64,000 nt of DNA, from NCBI RefSeq assembly GCF_014645815.1, contig NZ_BMML01000010.1, positions 1 through 64,000 on the forward strand, given 5' to 3'. Source of the stretch: Streptomyces fuscichromogenes (lineage in GTDB: Bacteria > Actinomycetota > Actinomycetes > Streptomycetales > Streptomycetaceae). The notes under the pieces are model-generated. The model worked only from the letters and a program-made list of their open reading frames with translations. It ran no database searches and was not told the DNA's origin. Shown piece after piece: positions 27,533 to 35,924 of the stretch (positions are counted from its first letter, which is position 1; every line of letters begins with the position of its first letter). The translations under genes and the position numbers were made by a program.

Positions 27533-29710
27533 ATGCGAGGTCCTCAGCGCCCCGGCCCTTCGGCGGACGGCAATCTGCCCCTGGAACTGACCGTCTTCGT
27601 GGGTCGCTCGGCCGAACTCGGCGAACTGTCCCGGGCCCTGGAGTCGGGCCGGCTGGTGACGGTGACCGGGGCCGGCGGGGTCGGCAAGTCCCGGCTGGCG
27701 GCCCGGGCGGCGGCCGGCGCGGCGCCCCGGGACGGGGTGTGGCGGGTGGAACTGGCGCCGGTGCGGGATCCGGAGTTCGTGGACCACGCGGTCGTGGAGG
27801 CGCTCGGTCTGACCGACCACACCACCCGGCTGCCGCGCGAGACGCTCCTCGATCAGCTGGCCGGCCGCCGGATCCTCCTGGTCCTGGACGGGTTCGAGCA
27901 TCTGGTCGACGCGTGCGCCGGGCTGGTGGTCGAGCTGTTGCGCCGGCTGCCGGACCTGACCGTGCTGGGGGTGGGCCGGCGGCCGCTCGGGGTGGCCGGG
28001 GAGCGGCTGTTCCCGCTGGCGCCGCTCGGCGAGGACGAGGCGGTGCGGCTGTTCGCCGAGCGTGCCGGACGGCAGGGGCTGGACGTGCGGGACTGCCCGG
28101 AGGTGCGGGAGCTGTGCCGGCGCCTGGAGGGGATCCCGCTGGCGGTCGAGCTGGCGGCGGGGCGGCTGCGGGCGCTGTCGCCGGGGCAGTTGCTGGAGCG
28201 GCTCGACGACCGGTTCCGGCTGCTGACCGGTGGCGGACAGGACGCGCTCCCCCGCCACCGGGCGCTGCGCACGGCGATCGGCTGGAGCCATGAACTGTGC
28301 ACGCCCGCCGAGCGGTTGCTGTGGGCGCGGCTGTCGGTGTTCGCGCAGGCCTTCGACCTGGAGGCCGCCGAGTACGTGTGCAGCGGGGACGGGCTGGCCG
28401 CCGAGGAAGTCCTGGACGTGCTGGCGGAGCTGCTCGCCCAGTCGGTGGTGTCCCGGGAGGAGACGCGGTCGGGGGTGCGCTACCGGATGCTCGACACCGT
28501 GCGGGCGTACGGCGCGCACTGGCTGGCGGCGACGGGCGACGCGGGGCGGCTGCGGCGCCGGCACCGGGACTGGTACATGGGGCTGGCGACCTGGTGCGAG
28601 CTGGAGTGGTTCTCGCCGCGGCAGGCCGGGGTGGCCGCCCGGGTCGAGGCCGAACTGCCGAATCTGCGGGCGGCGCTGGAGCACTGCCTGACCGAGCCGG
28701 ACGAGGCGCATCTGGGCCAGTGCCTGGCGGGTTCGCTGTGGTTCTGCTGGGCGGGCTGCGGGCGGCTCTCGGAAGGGAGGCGCTGGCTGGAGCGGAGCCT
28801 GGAGCTGGACTCGGAGTATCCGCAGTCCCGGCTGAAGGCCTTGTGGGTGCTCGGGTATGTGGCGATCCTCCAGGGCGACGCGGTGCCCGCGCTGGCCGCG
28901 CTCCAGGAGTGCCGGGAGGAGGCCGAGCTGCTGGGCGACCCGACGGCGGTGGCGTACGCGGAGCACCGGACCGGCTGTCTGGCCCTGGTCACGGATGACA
29001 TGGCACGTGCAGAAACGCTGCTGCGCTCCGCCCTCGACCGCTACCAGGAGATCGGCGAGCTCAACAGCAACGTCCTGATGGCCCAGGTCGAGCTGGCGAT
29101 GGCCAGGGCGTTCCTCGGTGATCCGGCGGACGCGGTGCGGCTGTGCGAGGACGTGCGCCGGGTGTGCGAGGACCACGGCGAGCGCTGGGCCCGCTCGTAC
29201 GCGCTGTACGTGCTGGCCTACGCGGCCTGGCAGGACGGCGATCACGCGGCGGCCCGGGAGCTGCTGGCCGACTGCCTGGGCCATGCGCACGGCTTCCGGG
29301 ACCTGCTCGGCTCGGTTCTGTCGATCGAGTTGCTCGCCCTGGTGACGGTGGCGCAGGGCGATCCGGCGGAGGCGGCGGTGCTGCAGGGCGCGGCCGGGCG
29401 GATGTGGCCGTCGGTGGGGCTGCCGCTGTTCGGCTCGGCGTACTACAACGCCCCGCACGAGCTGTGCGAGGCGACGGCCCGGCGGGCACTGGGCGACGAG
29501 CGGTACGCCGAATGCGTACGGCAGGGGGAGCTGCTGGACCGGGAGGCCGCGGTGACCCGGGCGCTGGAGTACTTCGGGGTACGGCCGCTGGAGGCACTGC
29601 CCGTGCCGCGCGAGCCGGTGGGCCGGCACCGGGACGGCGCGGAGGGCGGCGCGGACATGCGGAAGCCCGCCGCCTCGCCCACCCGGAAGGGCGGGGAGAC
29701 GACGGGCTGA
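27533..29710 (+). CDS. STAND/AfsR-type ATPase with TPR-like repeats
   Basis: This 725-aa protein has an NB-ARC-like ATPase module in front: Walker A TGAGGVGKS at about 45-53, Walker B in RRILLVLDGFEH, and the GIPLAVELAAGRL motif. A winged-helix-like middle and a C-terminal half of helical TPR-type repeats (from about 370) follow. This is the signalling-ATPase part seen in AfsR/LuxR-family regulators, but no DNA-binding domain is present at either end, so it may act through a partner or be a LuxR/SARP relative that lost its HTH. The ATG at 27533 lacks a ribosome site and fits a leaderless mRNA. It converges on rpsD. Confidence 0.85.
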   Translation: MRGPQRPGPSADGNLPLELTVFVGRSAELGELSRALESGRLVTVTGAGGVGKSRLAARAAAGAAPRDGVWRVELAPVRDPEFVDHAVVEALGLTDHTTRLPRETLLDQLAGRRILLVLDGFEHLVDACAGLVVELLRRLPDLTVLGVGRRPLGVAGERLFPLAPLGEDEAVRLFAERAGRQGLDVRDCPEVRELCRRLEGIPLAVELAAGRLRALSPGQLLERLDDRFRLLTGGGQDALPRHRALRTAIGWSHELCTPAERLLWARLSVFAQAFDLEAAEYVCSGDGLAAEEVLDVLAELLAQSVVSREETRSGVRYRMLDTVRAYGAHWLAATGDAGRLRRRHRDWYMGLATWCELEWFSPRQAGVAARVEAELPNLRAALEHCLTEPDEAHLGQCLAGSLWFCWAGCGRLSEGRRWLERSLELDSEYPQSRLKALWVLGYVAILQGDAVPALAALQECREEAELLGDPTAVAYAEHRTGCLALVTDDMARAETLLRSALDRYQEIGELNSNVLMAQVELAMARAFLGDPADAVRLCEDVRRVCEDHGERWARSYALYVLAYAAWQDGDHAAARELLADCLGHAHGFRDLLGSVLSIELLALVTVAQGDPAEAAVLQGAAGRMWPSVGLPLFGSAYYNAPHELCEATARRALGDERYAECVRQGELLDREAAVTRALEYFGVRPLEALPVPREPVGRHRDGAEGGADMRKPAASPTRKGGETTG

Positions 29711-29737
29711 CGCTGAGGTGCTACACCCGGCCGGTGA

Positions 29738-30352
29738 TCAGCGGGCGTAGTACTCGACGACGAGCTGCTCGTCGCAGATGACCGGAACTTCCTTGCGGTT
29801 CGGCTCGCGGTCCAGGCGGAAGGCCAGGGCGCGGAGGTTCACCTGAAGGTAGCGCGGGGTCTCGCCGTCGGGGGCGAAGCCACCCTCGCGGGCGATCTGG
29901 AAGAGCGTCTTGTCCTTCGAGCGGTCACGGACCTGGATGACGTCGTCCGGACGCACGCGGTAGGACGGCTTGTCGACCTTCTGGCCGTTGACCTGGATGT
30001 GGCCGTGGACGACCATCTGGCGGGCCTGGTAGATCGTGCGGGCGATGCCCGAACGCAGGACCAGCGCGTCGAGGCGGCGCTCCAGCTCGATGATCAGGGC
30101 CTCACCGGTCTTGCCCTGCACCTTGGAGGCACGCTCGTAGGCGCGGACGAGCTGGCGCTCGGACACGTCGTACTGCGCGCGCAGACGCTGCTTCTCCAGC
30201 AGACGGACCTTGTAGTCCGAGTTCTGCTTGCGGCCGCGGCCGTGCTCACCCGGCGGGTAGGGGCGGGCCTCGAAGTACTTGACGGCCTTCGGGGTCAGCG
30301 CGATGCCGAGGGCACGCGACTTCTTGACCTTGGGGCGGGACTGGTTCGCCAC
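29738..30352 (-). CDS. rpsD: 30S ribosomal protein S4
   Basis: S4 nucleates 30S assembly by binding the 5' domain of 16S rRNA; in several bacteria it represses its own mRNA. The 204-aa protein has an N-terminal region without the zinc cysteines, so it is a C-minus form. The S4 RNA-binding domain includes LDALVLRSGIARTIYQARQMVVHGHI and the C-terminal EVPVICDEQLVVEYYAR. The start is GTG at 30352, preceded by AGAAGGAAAGAGACA. It stands alone rather than in an rpsM-rpsK-rpoA cluster. The 303-base region upstream is a probable structured leader. Confidence 0.96.
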   Translation of the reverse strand: MANQSRPKVKKSRALGIALTPKAVKYFEARPYPPGEHGRGRKQNSDYKVRLLEKQRLRAQYDVSERQLVRAYERASKVQGKTGEALIIELERRLDALVLRSGIARTIYQARQMVVHGHIQVNGQKVDKPSYRVRPDDVIQVRDRSKDKTLFQIAREGGFAPDGETPRYLQVNLRALAFRLDREPNRKEVPVICDEQLVVEYYAR

Positions 30353-30655
30353 TGTCTCTTTCTTCCTTCTGATATTCGGCTTGTCAGGGTTGAGGGAGGT
30401 CGCAATCCGCAGCCGGGGAAACCCGCCGGAACCCGTTGCCGGGCCTGGTGGGCAGCCGCTCCCCTGGTCTGGGCACATACGTGCAGCACGCGAGTGGCCC
30501 ACCGACCGGTCCCGCCGTGCGGCGGATGGTGGTGGGCTGCCCGCGACACCGTTCGACGGTGCGCGACGCTCCTGGATCCCCCTCGCGGGGGTTCCGGCCG
30601 ACTGTCCCGCTCTGACAGCGCGGGACTCGGCACTTCGGGGGATTCTACAGGCTGC
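30353..30655 (-). promoter_or_regulatory. Structured region between rarA and rpsD, probable rpsD leader
   Basis: There is no gene here. Three successive hairpins are visible: 30543-30565 (CACCGT/ACGGTG core, three-base loop), 30574-30595 (CCCCC/GGGGG with loop TCGC, extended outward) and 30604-30626 (GTCCCGC/GCGGGAC). On the minus strand a -10-like TAGAAT lies at 30642-30647, just before the first hairpin, although no good -35 was found. The hairpins could end rarA transcription or form an autoregulatory leader for S4. Confidence 0.5.
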
Positions 30656-32011
30656 TCAGGACCGCCTGCGACCGAGGTGCTTCCTGGTCCACTCGACGGC
30701 GTCGGCGTAGCGCGCCTCGGCGCCGTGCCGGGTCGGGGCGTAGTACTCGCGGTCCCTGACGGTGTCCGGGGCGTACTGCTGCTCGGCGATGCCCTCGGGC
30801 AGGTCGTGCGGGTACACGTACCCCTGGGCGTGGCCGAGCTTGGCGGCGCCCTTGTAGTGGCCGTCGCGCAGGTGCGGGGGCACCTGGCCGGCCAGTCCCC
30901 CCCGGACGTCCTCCAGGGCGGCGCCGATCGCGGTGGTCGCGGAGTTGGACTTGGGGGCCAGGGCCAGGGCGATGGTGGCGTGGCTGAGGGTGAGGGCGGC
31001 CTCGGGGAAGCCGATCATGGCGACGGCCTGGGCGGCGGCCACGGCTATGGGCAGGGCGTTCGGATCGGCGAGGCCGATGTCCTCGCTCGCCGAGATCATC
31101 AGGCGGCGGGCGATGAAGCGGGGGTCCTCGCCGGCCTCGATCATGCGGGCCAGGTAGTGCAGCGCCGCGTCGACGTCGGAGCCCCGGATGGACTTGATGA
31201 GGGCGCTGGCGACGTCGTAGTGCTGGTCGCCGTCGCGGTCGTACTTCACCGCGGCCCGGTCGACGACCTCTTCCAGCGTCTGCAGGCCGATCTCCGACTC
31301 GCCCTTGTCGAGGGCGGCCCCGGCGGCGGCCTCCAGGGCGGTCAGCGCGCGCCGGGCGTCGCCGCCGGCGATGCGCAGCAGGTGCTCCTCGGTGTCCTCG
31401 GGGAGGGCGACGGCGCTCCTGAGGCCGCGCTCGTCGGTCAGGGCCCGCTTGAGGAGGCCCCGGACGTCGTCGTCGGTGAGCGGTTCGAGGGTGAGGAGCA
31501 GGGAGCGGGACAGGAGCGGGGAGATCACCGAGAAGTACGGGTTCTCGGTGGTCGCGGCGACCAGGGTGACCCAGCGGTTCTCGACGGCCGGGAGCAGGGA
31601 GTCCTGCTGGGCCTTGCTGAAACGGTGGATCTCGTCGAGGAAGAGGACGGTCTCCTTGCCGTAGCCCCCGGTGGCGCGGCGGGCGCCGTCGATGACCGCG
31701 CGGACCTCCTTGACGCCGGCGGTGATCGCGGAGAGCTCCACGAACCGCTTGTCGGTCGCCTTGGAGACGACGTACGCGAGGGTCGTCTTGCCGGTGCCGG
31801 GCGGCCCCCAGAGGATCACGGACGACGGTCCCGCCGGGCCGCCGGAACCCGCGCCGACCAGTCTGCGCAGCGGCGACCCAGGCTTCAGCAGATGCTGCTG
31901 GCCCACCACCTCGTCGATGGTGCGCGGGCGCATCCGCACCGCCAGGGGACTGCCGGTCGGGTCCTTCTCCTGGCGTTCTTCTGCGGCGGCGGTGAACAGG
32001 TCGGGTTCCAC
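30656..32011 (-). CDS. rarA: Replication-associated recombination protein RarA (MgsA) AAA+ ATPase
   Basis: RarA/MgsA acts at stalled replication forks and interacts with SSB. The 451-aa protein has Walker A LWGPPGTGKTTLAYVV, Walker B with VLFLDEIHRFSKAQQDSLLPAVE, sensor 1 VAATTENPYFSV and an arginine finger in LLSRS. C-terminal MgsA helical domains follow (ALHYLARMIEAGEDPRFIARR, KSIRGSD, HLRDGHYKGAAKLGHAQGYVYPHD). The start is GTG at 32011. Length and motifs are typical. It is separated from the VKOR gene by 59 bases on the same strand. Confidence 0.94.
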   Translation of the reverse strand: MEPDLFTAAAEERQEKDPTGSPLAVRMRPRTIDEVVGQQHLLKPGSPLRRLVGAGSGGPAGPSSVILWGPPGTGKTTLAYVVSKATDKRFVELSAITAGVKEVRAVIDGARRATGGYGKETVLFLDEIHRFSKAQQDSLLPAVENRWVTLVAATTENPYFSVISPLLSRSLLLTLEPLTDDDVRGLLKRALTDERGLRSAVALPEDTEEHLLRIAGGDARRALTALEAAAGAALDKGESEIGLQTLEEVVDRAAVKYDRDGDQHYDVASALIKSIRGSDVDAALHYLARMIEAGEDPRFIARRLMISASEDIGLADPNALPIAVAAAQAVAMIGFPEAALTLSHATIALALAPKSNSATTAIGAALEDVRGGLAGQVPPHLRDGHYKGAAKLGHAQGYVYPHDLPEGIAEQQYAPDTVRDREYYAPTRHGAEARYADAVEWTRKHLGRRRS

Positions 32012-32070
32012 GCTGAAACCCTAAGTCACGGCACTGACAATCCCGTCCGGGCGGTCGGCGGCCCCGGTCG

Positions 32071-32727
32071 TCAGCTGGTCCAGAAGTCCCACCAGCGGGT
32101 CATGATCAGCATGCCGATGATGCCGATGTGCAGCACCGGGAGCACCCAGGTGAACTCGCCGAAGAAGGACTTCAGCCAGTTCGGGGCGGGCAGGAAGCTC
32201 TTGCGGATGTTGAAGGAGGTCACGTACCAGAACATGGTGATCGTGGCGACCCAGGCCAGCGAGCACCACAGGCACAGCGCGTTGATCCGGTACAGGGACT
32301 GGAACTGCAGCCAGGTGCAGAAGCCGACGCCGAAGAGCGTGCCGAAGTTGAAGGTCAGCCAGTACCAGCGCGGGAAGCGGGCGCGGGTCAGCAGGCTCAT
32401 GCCGACGCAGATGACGATGCCGTAGCAGACCAGGCCGAGCATCGGGTTCGGGAAGCCGAAGGCGGCGGCCTGCTTGGACTGCATGACGCTGCCGCAGGAG
32501 ACCACCGGGTTGAGGCTGCAGCCGGGGGTGAACGTCTTGCCCGCGATCTTGGCTTCCAGCAGCTTGAACTTGTCGATCGTGATGACCCACGCGGCCAGCA
32601 GTCCGGCGGCGCCGGTGATGATCAGCAGCAGCGAGAAGGCGAGACTGCCGCCCTCGGTGCGCGGTGCCGCGGAGGCGTGCTCGGGCTCGGGCTCGGTGGA
32701 GACGTCCTTGACTGTCGTCTTGCTCAT
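32071..32727 (-). CDS. Vitamin K epoxide reductase (VKOR) family membrane protein
   Basis: Bacterial VKOR homologues reoxidise DsbA-like proteins and pass electrons to quinone. The 218-aa protein has a hydrophilic N-tail (1-28) and then four to five membrane helices (about 29-50, 87-107, 115-133, 140-160 and 187-207). The loop cysteine pair is C-x7-C (CSLNPVVSC) and the membrane redox motif is CLWC. Both redox pairs are present, so it should be active. The start ATG at 32727 is chosen because an upstream frame extension encodes non-family residues. No DsbA fusion is present; the partner must be elsewhere. Confidence 0.9.
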   Translation of the reverse strand: MSKTTVKDVSTEPEPEHASAAPRTEGGSLAFSLLLIITGAAGLLAAWVITIDKFKLLEAKIAGKTFTPGCSLNPVVSCGSVMQSKQAAAFGFPNPMLGLVCYGIVICVGMSLLTRARFPRWYWLTFNFGTLFGVGFCTWLQFQSLYRINALCLWCSLAWVATITMFWYVTSFNIRKSFLPAPNWLKSFFGEFTWVLPVLHIGIIGMLIMTRWWDFWTS

Positions 32728-32798
32728 CACGCCGATTCCGTCTGTTTGAGAGTTGGAACTTCTTCGGGCAGGGGCCATTGTGCCGCACGAGGCGCCCC

Positions 32799-32816
32799 GT
32801 CCACCGTTCGGTGGAC
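32799..32816. promoter_or_regulatory. Inverted repeat between the VKOR and ABC exporter genes
   Basis: GTCCACCG and CGGTGGAC flank TT, an 8-2-8 perfect inverted repeat lying 57 bases before the exporter ATPase start. It has the size of an operator for a dimeric repressor (for example TetR-like), although no regulator gene is adjacent. It could also fold as a hairpin. Confidence 0.45.
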
Positions 32817-32873
32817 ATAAGGAAGTACGCACGGCCGTCCCGGAGAGCCCGGTTCCGGCCGATGATCGGGGTC

Positions 32874-33740
32874 ATGACAGCACACGGGTACGAACTCGCG
32901 GTGGACGTCCGCGGACTGCGCAAGCGGTACGGCGACGTGACCGCGGTGGACGGCATCGACCTGGGCATCCGGCGGGGCGAGGTGTTCGGCCTGCTCGGAC
33001 CCAACGGGGCGGGCAAGAGCACGACGGTGGAGATCCTCCAGGGCAACCGGAGCCGGGACGCGGGCGAGGTGTCGGTCCTGGGCGCGGACCCGGCGACGGG
33101 CACGCGCGCGTGGCGGTCCCGGGTGGGAATCGTCTGGCAGGACGAATCGGCGCCCGCCGAGTTGACGGTCCGCGAGACGGTACGGCATTTCGCGCACTAC
33201 TACCCGCGGCCGCGCGACCCGGAGCAGGTGATCGGCCTGGTCGGTCTGGAGGCCAAGGCGGACAGCCGGATCAAGTCCCTGTCGGGCGGCCAGCGCCGCC
33301 GCCTGGACGTGGCGCTCGGCGTGATCGGCGACCCGGAGCTCCTGCTGCTGGACGAGCCGACGACCGGTTTCGACCCGGCGGCCCGGCGCCGGTTCTGGGA
33401 CCTGATCCGGCTGCTCGCGGACGAGGGCACGACGATCCTGCTGACCACCCACTACCTGGAGGAGGCGGAGGCGCTCGCCGACCGGCTGGCGATCCTCGCC
33501 GGCGGCCGGGTGGTCGCCGAGGGCGAGCCGCAGGCGCTGCGGGACCGTTTCGGCACCGGCGCCGCCGTCGAGTGGACCGAGCCCGACGGCACGGCGCGCA
33601 CGGAGCACACCGAGACCCCGACCAGGACGGTCGCCGGGCTGATGCGCCGCTTCGACGGCGAGATCCCCGGGCTGCGGGTGAGCCGCCCCACCCTGGAGGA
33701 CGTCTACCTCCGCCTGACCGGACAGGAGACCGTGCGATGA
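32874..33740 (+). CDS. ABC transporter ATP-binding protein (drug/daunorubicin exporter type)
   Basis: This 288-aa protein is an ATPase of an ABC-2 exporter. It has Walker A LLGPNGAGKSTTVE, a Q-loop VWQDES, signature LSGGQRRRLDVALG, Walker B LLLLDEPTTGFDP and the switch histidine in LLTTHYLEEAEALADR. The C-terminal 80 residues are the DrrA-like extension. The start is uncertain: ATG 32874 (GGGG three bases before) or ATG 32862; neither has a strong ribosome site. Its stop overlaps the permease start (ATGA). The substrate is unknown. The pair diverges from the VKOR gene. Confidence 0.92.
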   Translation: MTAHGYELAVDVRGLRKRYGDVTAVDGIDLGIRRGEVFGLLGPNGAGKSTTVEILQGNRSRDAGEVSVLGADPATGTRAWRSRVGIVWQDESAPAELTVRETVRHFAHYYPRPRDPEQVIGLVGLEAKADSRIKSLSGGQRRRLDVALGVIGDPELLLLDEPTTGFDPAARRRFWDLIRLLADEGTTILLTTHYLEEAEALADRLAILAGGRVVAEGEPQALRDRFGTGAAVEWTEPDGTARTEHTETPTRTVAGLMRRFDGEIPGLRVSRPTLEDVYLRLTGQETVR

Positions 33741-34600
33741 CAGACCGGGCGACGACCACGACGACCACCGTGTCCGTACGGGCCCGCGGCGGCGACGGAC
33801 GCCTGCCCGGCGCCTGGGCCCTGGGCCTGCGCAGGGGCGCCCTGGAGATCAGGCAGTTCTTCCGCCAGCGCGACCAGGTGGTCTTCACCTTCTCCTTCCC
33901 GGTCGTCTTCCTCTTCCTGTTCGCGTCGATCTTCCACGACGACGTCCAGGGCAGCGGTGTCACGGCCTCCCAGCTCTACGTGCCCGCCATGATGGCCTCC
34001 GGGATCATGTCCACCAGCTTCCAGTCGCTGGGCATCTCGATCGCGGTCGAACGCGACGAGAAGGCCCTGCGCCGGCTGCGCGGGACGCCGATGCCGGCGG
34101 CCGCGTACTTCCTCGGCAAGATCTGGCTGGTTCTCTTCACGGGCGTGCTGGAGACGGCGATCCTGCTCGCCGTGGGCACGACGCTGTACGACGTCCCGCT
34201 GCCCACCTCCGCGGCCCGCTGGCTGGACTTCGCATGGATCTTCGTGCTGGGGCTGACCGGGTGCGCGCTGCTCGGCATCGCGATCAGCTCGGTGCCCAGG
34301 TCGGCGAAGAGCGCCAGCTCGGTGGTCGTACTCCCCTTCCTGGTCCTCCAGTTCATCTCCGGGGTGTACATCTCGGTCGACAGCGTCCCGGGCTGGATGC
34401 TGGACCTGGGCGCCCTGTTTCCGCTGAAGTGGCTGTGCCAGGGGCTGCGCGGGGTGTTCCTGCCCGACTCGGCGAAGGTCCTGGAGCAGGCGGGCGACTG
34501 GGAGTTCGGACGGATCGCCCTGGTGCTGGCCGCCTGGTGCGTCGGAGGACTGGCGCTGTGCCTGCTGACCTTCCGCTGGAAGACCCGGCGCGACGGATGA
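33737..34600 (+). CDS. ABC-2 type exporter permease
   Basis: This 287-aa membrane protein partners the ATPase just upstream. After a 35-residue cytoplasmic start it has about six membrane helices, beginning with FSFPVVFLFLFASIF near residue 55. It continues through LVLFTGVLETAILLAVG, WIFVLGLTGCALLGIAI and VVVLPFLVLQFISGVYISV, and ends with ALVLAAWCVGGLALCLLTF. SQLYVPAMMASGIMSTSFQ is typical of DrrB-like permeases. ATG 33737 follows AGGAG. The ATP-binding and membrane subunits are separate, so the exporter would be a tetramer of two plus two. Drug or lipid export is inferred only from family. Confidence 0.9.
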   Translation: MTDRATTTTTTVSVRARGGDGRLPGAWALGLRRGALEIRQFFRQRDQVVFTFSFPVVFLFLFASIFHDDVQGSGVTASQLYVPAMMASGIMSTSFQSLGISIAVERDEKALRRLRGTPMPAAAYFLGKIWLVLFTGVLETAILLAVGTTLYDVPLPTSAARWLDFAWIFVLGLTGCALLGIAISSVPRSAKSASSVVVLPFLVLQFISGVYISVDSVPGWMLDLGALFPLKWLCQGLRGVFLPDSAKVLEQAGDWEFGRIALVLAAWCVGGLALCLLTFRWKTRRDG

Positions 34601-34616
34601 CCGGCGGGGGGCGGCG

Positions 34617-34642
34617 GGGGGCGGTGAACTCCCACCGCCCCC
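34617..34642. terminator. Shared terminator between ABC permease and hisS
   Basis: A perfect ten-base stem (GGGGGCGGTG at 34617-34626 with its complement at 34633-34642) and a six-base loop lie between the two convergent stops. It can serve both strands. Confidence 0.7.
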
Positions 34643-34648
34643 GGGCGG

Positions 34649-35911
34649 TCAGCCCAGTCGGGACTCCAGTTCCGCCACGATCTCGTTGACGCCGATCGCC
34701 GACTGCTCGCCGGACTCCATGTCCTTCAGCTGGACGACGCCCTCGGCGAGGTCGCGCTCGCCGGCGACGATCGTGTAGCGGGCGCCGCTGCGGTTGGCGT
34801 TCTTCATGGCGCCCTTGAGCCCCTTGGCACCGTAGGAGAAGTCCGCCGCGATGCCGACCCGGCGCAGCTCCGTGACCTTCGCGAAGAGCACGCGCCGCGC
34901 CTCCTCGCCGAGCGGCACCGCGAAGACGCTGGTGGCGGACGGGATGTCGAGTTCGACACCCTCGGCCTCCAGGGCGAGGACCGTGCGGTCGACGCCGAGG
35001 GCCCAGCCGACGGAGGGCAGCGCGGGGCCGCCGATCATCTCCGACAGGCCGTCGTAGCGGCCGCCGCCGCCCACCGCGGACTGGGAGCCCAGGCCGTCGT
35101 GGACGAACTCGAAGGTGGTGCGGGTGTAGTAGTCGAGGCCCCGGACCAGCTTCGGGTCGTCCTCGAAGGCGACGCCCGCGGCCGTGATCAGCTCGCGGAC
35201 CTCCTCGTGGTACGCCTTGCAGGCGTCGCAGAGGTAGTCGCGCAGGAGAGGCGCGTCGCCCAGCTGCTTCTGGACCGACTCGCGCTTGTCGTCCAGGACG
35301 CGCAGAGGGTTGATCTCGGCCCGGCGCAGGGTGTCCTCGTCCAGGTCGAGGCCGCGCAGGAAGTCCTGGAGGGCCGCGCGGTACACCGGGCGGCACTCCT
35401 TGTCGCCCAGGCTGTTGAGCAGGATGCGGAAGTTGCTCAGGCCCAGCGAGCGGTACGCCTGGTCGGCCAGGATGATCAGCTCGGCGTCCAGGGCCGGGTC
35501 CTCGGCACCGATCGCCTCGGCACCGACCTGCGAGAAGTGGCGGTAACGGCCCTTCTGCGGGCGCTCGTAGCGGTAGTACGAGCCGGAGTACCAGAGCTTG
35601 ACGGGGAGGTTTCCGGCCTTGTGGAGGTTGGCCTCCAGGGCGGCGCGCAGCACGGAGGCCGTGCCTTCGGGGCGCAGGGCCAGCTTGTCGCCGCCCTTCG
35701 TCTCGAACGCGTACATCTCCTTGGTCACGATGTCGGTGGACTCGCCGACACCGCGCGCGAAGAGCTCGACGCTCTCGAAGCCCGGGGTCTCGATGTAGCC
35801 GTAGCCGGAGTTGCGCAGCGGCGCGGCGATCGCCTCGCGGACGGCCAGGTACTTGGCGCTCTCCGGCGGGATCAGGTCGTACGTACCCTTGGGGGCCTGA
35901 AAAGTGCTCAC
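34649..35911 (-). CDS. hisS: Histidyl-tRNA synthetase
   Basis: HisS charges tRNA-His. The 420-aa class II enzyme has motif 1 around FESVELFARG, ALRPEGTASVLRAALE and motif 2 YRYERPQKGRYRHFSQVGAE. The histidine-specific LVRGLDYYTRTTFEF and GGGGRYDGL follow, with motif 3 in VGWALGVDRTVL, then the C-terminal anticodon-binding domain from about 325. The start is GTG at 35911. It sits 13 bases downstream of the metallo-hydrolase gene, and both are probably transcribed together. All motifs are intact. Confidence 0.96.
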   Translation of the reverse strand: MSTFQAPKGTYDLIPPESAKYLAVREAIAAPLRNSGYGYIETPGFESVELFARGVGESTDIVTKEMYAFETKGGDKLALRPEGTASVLRAALEANLHKAGNLPVKLWYSGSYYRYERPQKGRYRHFSQVGAEAIGAEDPALDAELIILADQAYRSLGLSNFRILLNSLGDKECRPVYRAALQDFLRGLDLDEDTLRRAEINPLRVLDDKRESVQKQLGDAPLLRDYLCDACKAYHEEVRELITAAGVAFEDDPKLVRGLDYYTRTTFEFVHDGLGSQSAVGGGGRYDGLSEMIGGPALPSVGWALGVDRTVLALEAEGVELDIPSATSVFAVPLGEEARRVLFAKVTELRRVGIAADFSYGAKGLKGAMKNANRSGARYTIVAGERDLAEGVVQLKDMESGEQSAIGVNEIVAELESRLG

Positions 35912-35924
35912 GGAAGGTCTCTCG

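Noticed and set aside
26711..29629. A 972-codon minus-strand frame opposite the STAND ATPase gene
   Set aside because: The plus-strand gene has Walker motifs and correct length. The minus frame runs through several genes and is rich in Arg, Pro and Gln with no recognisable family.
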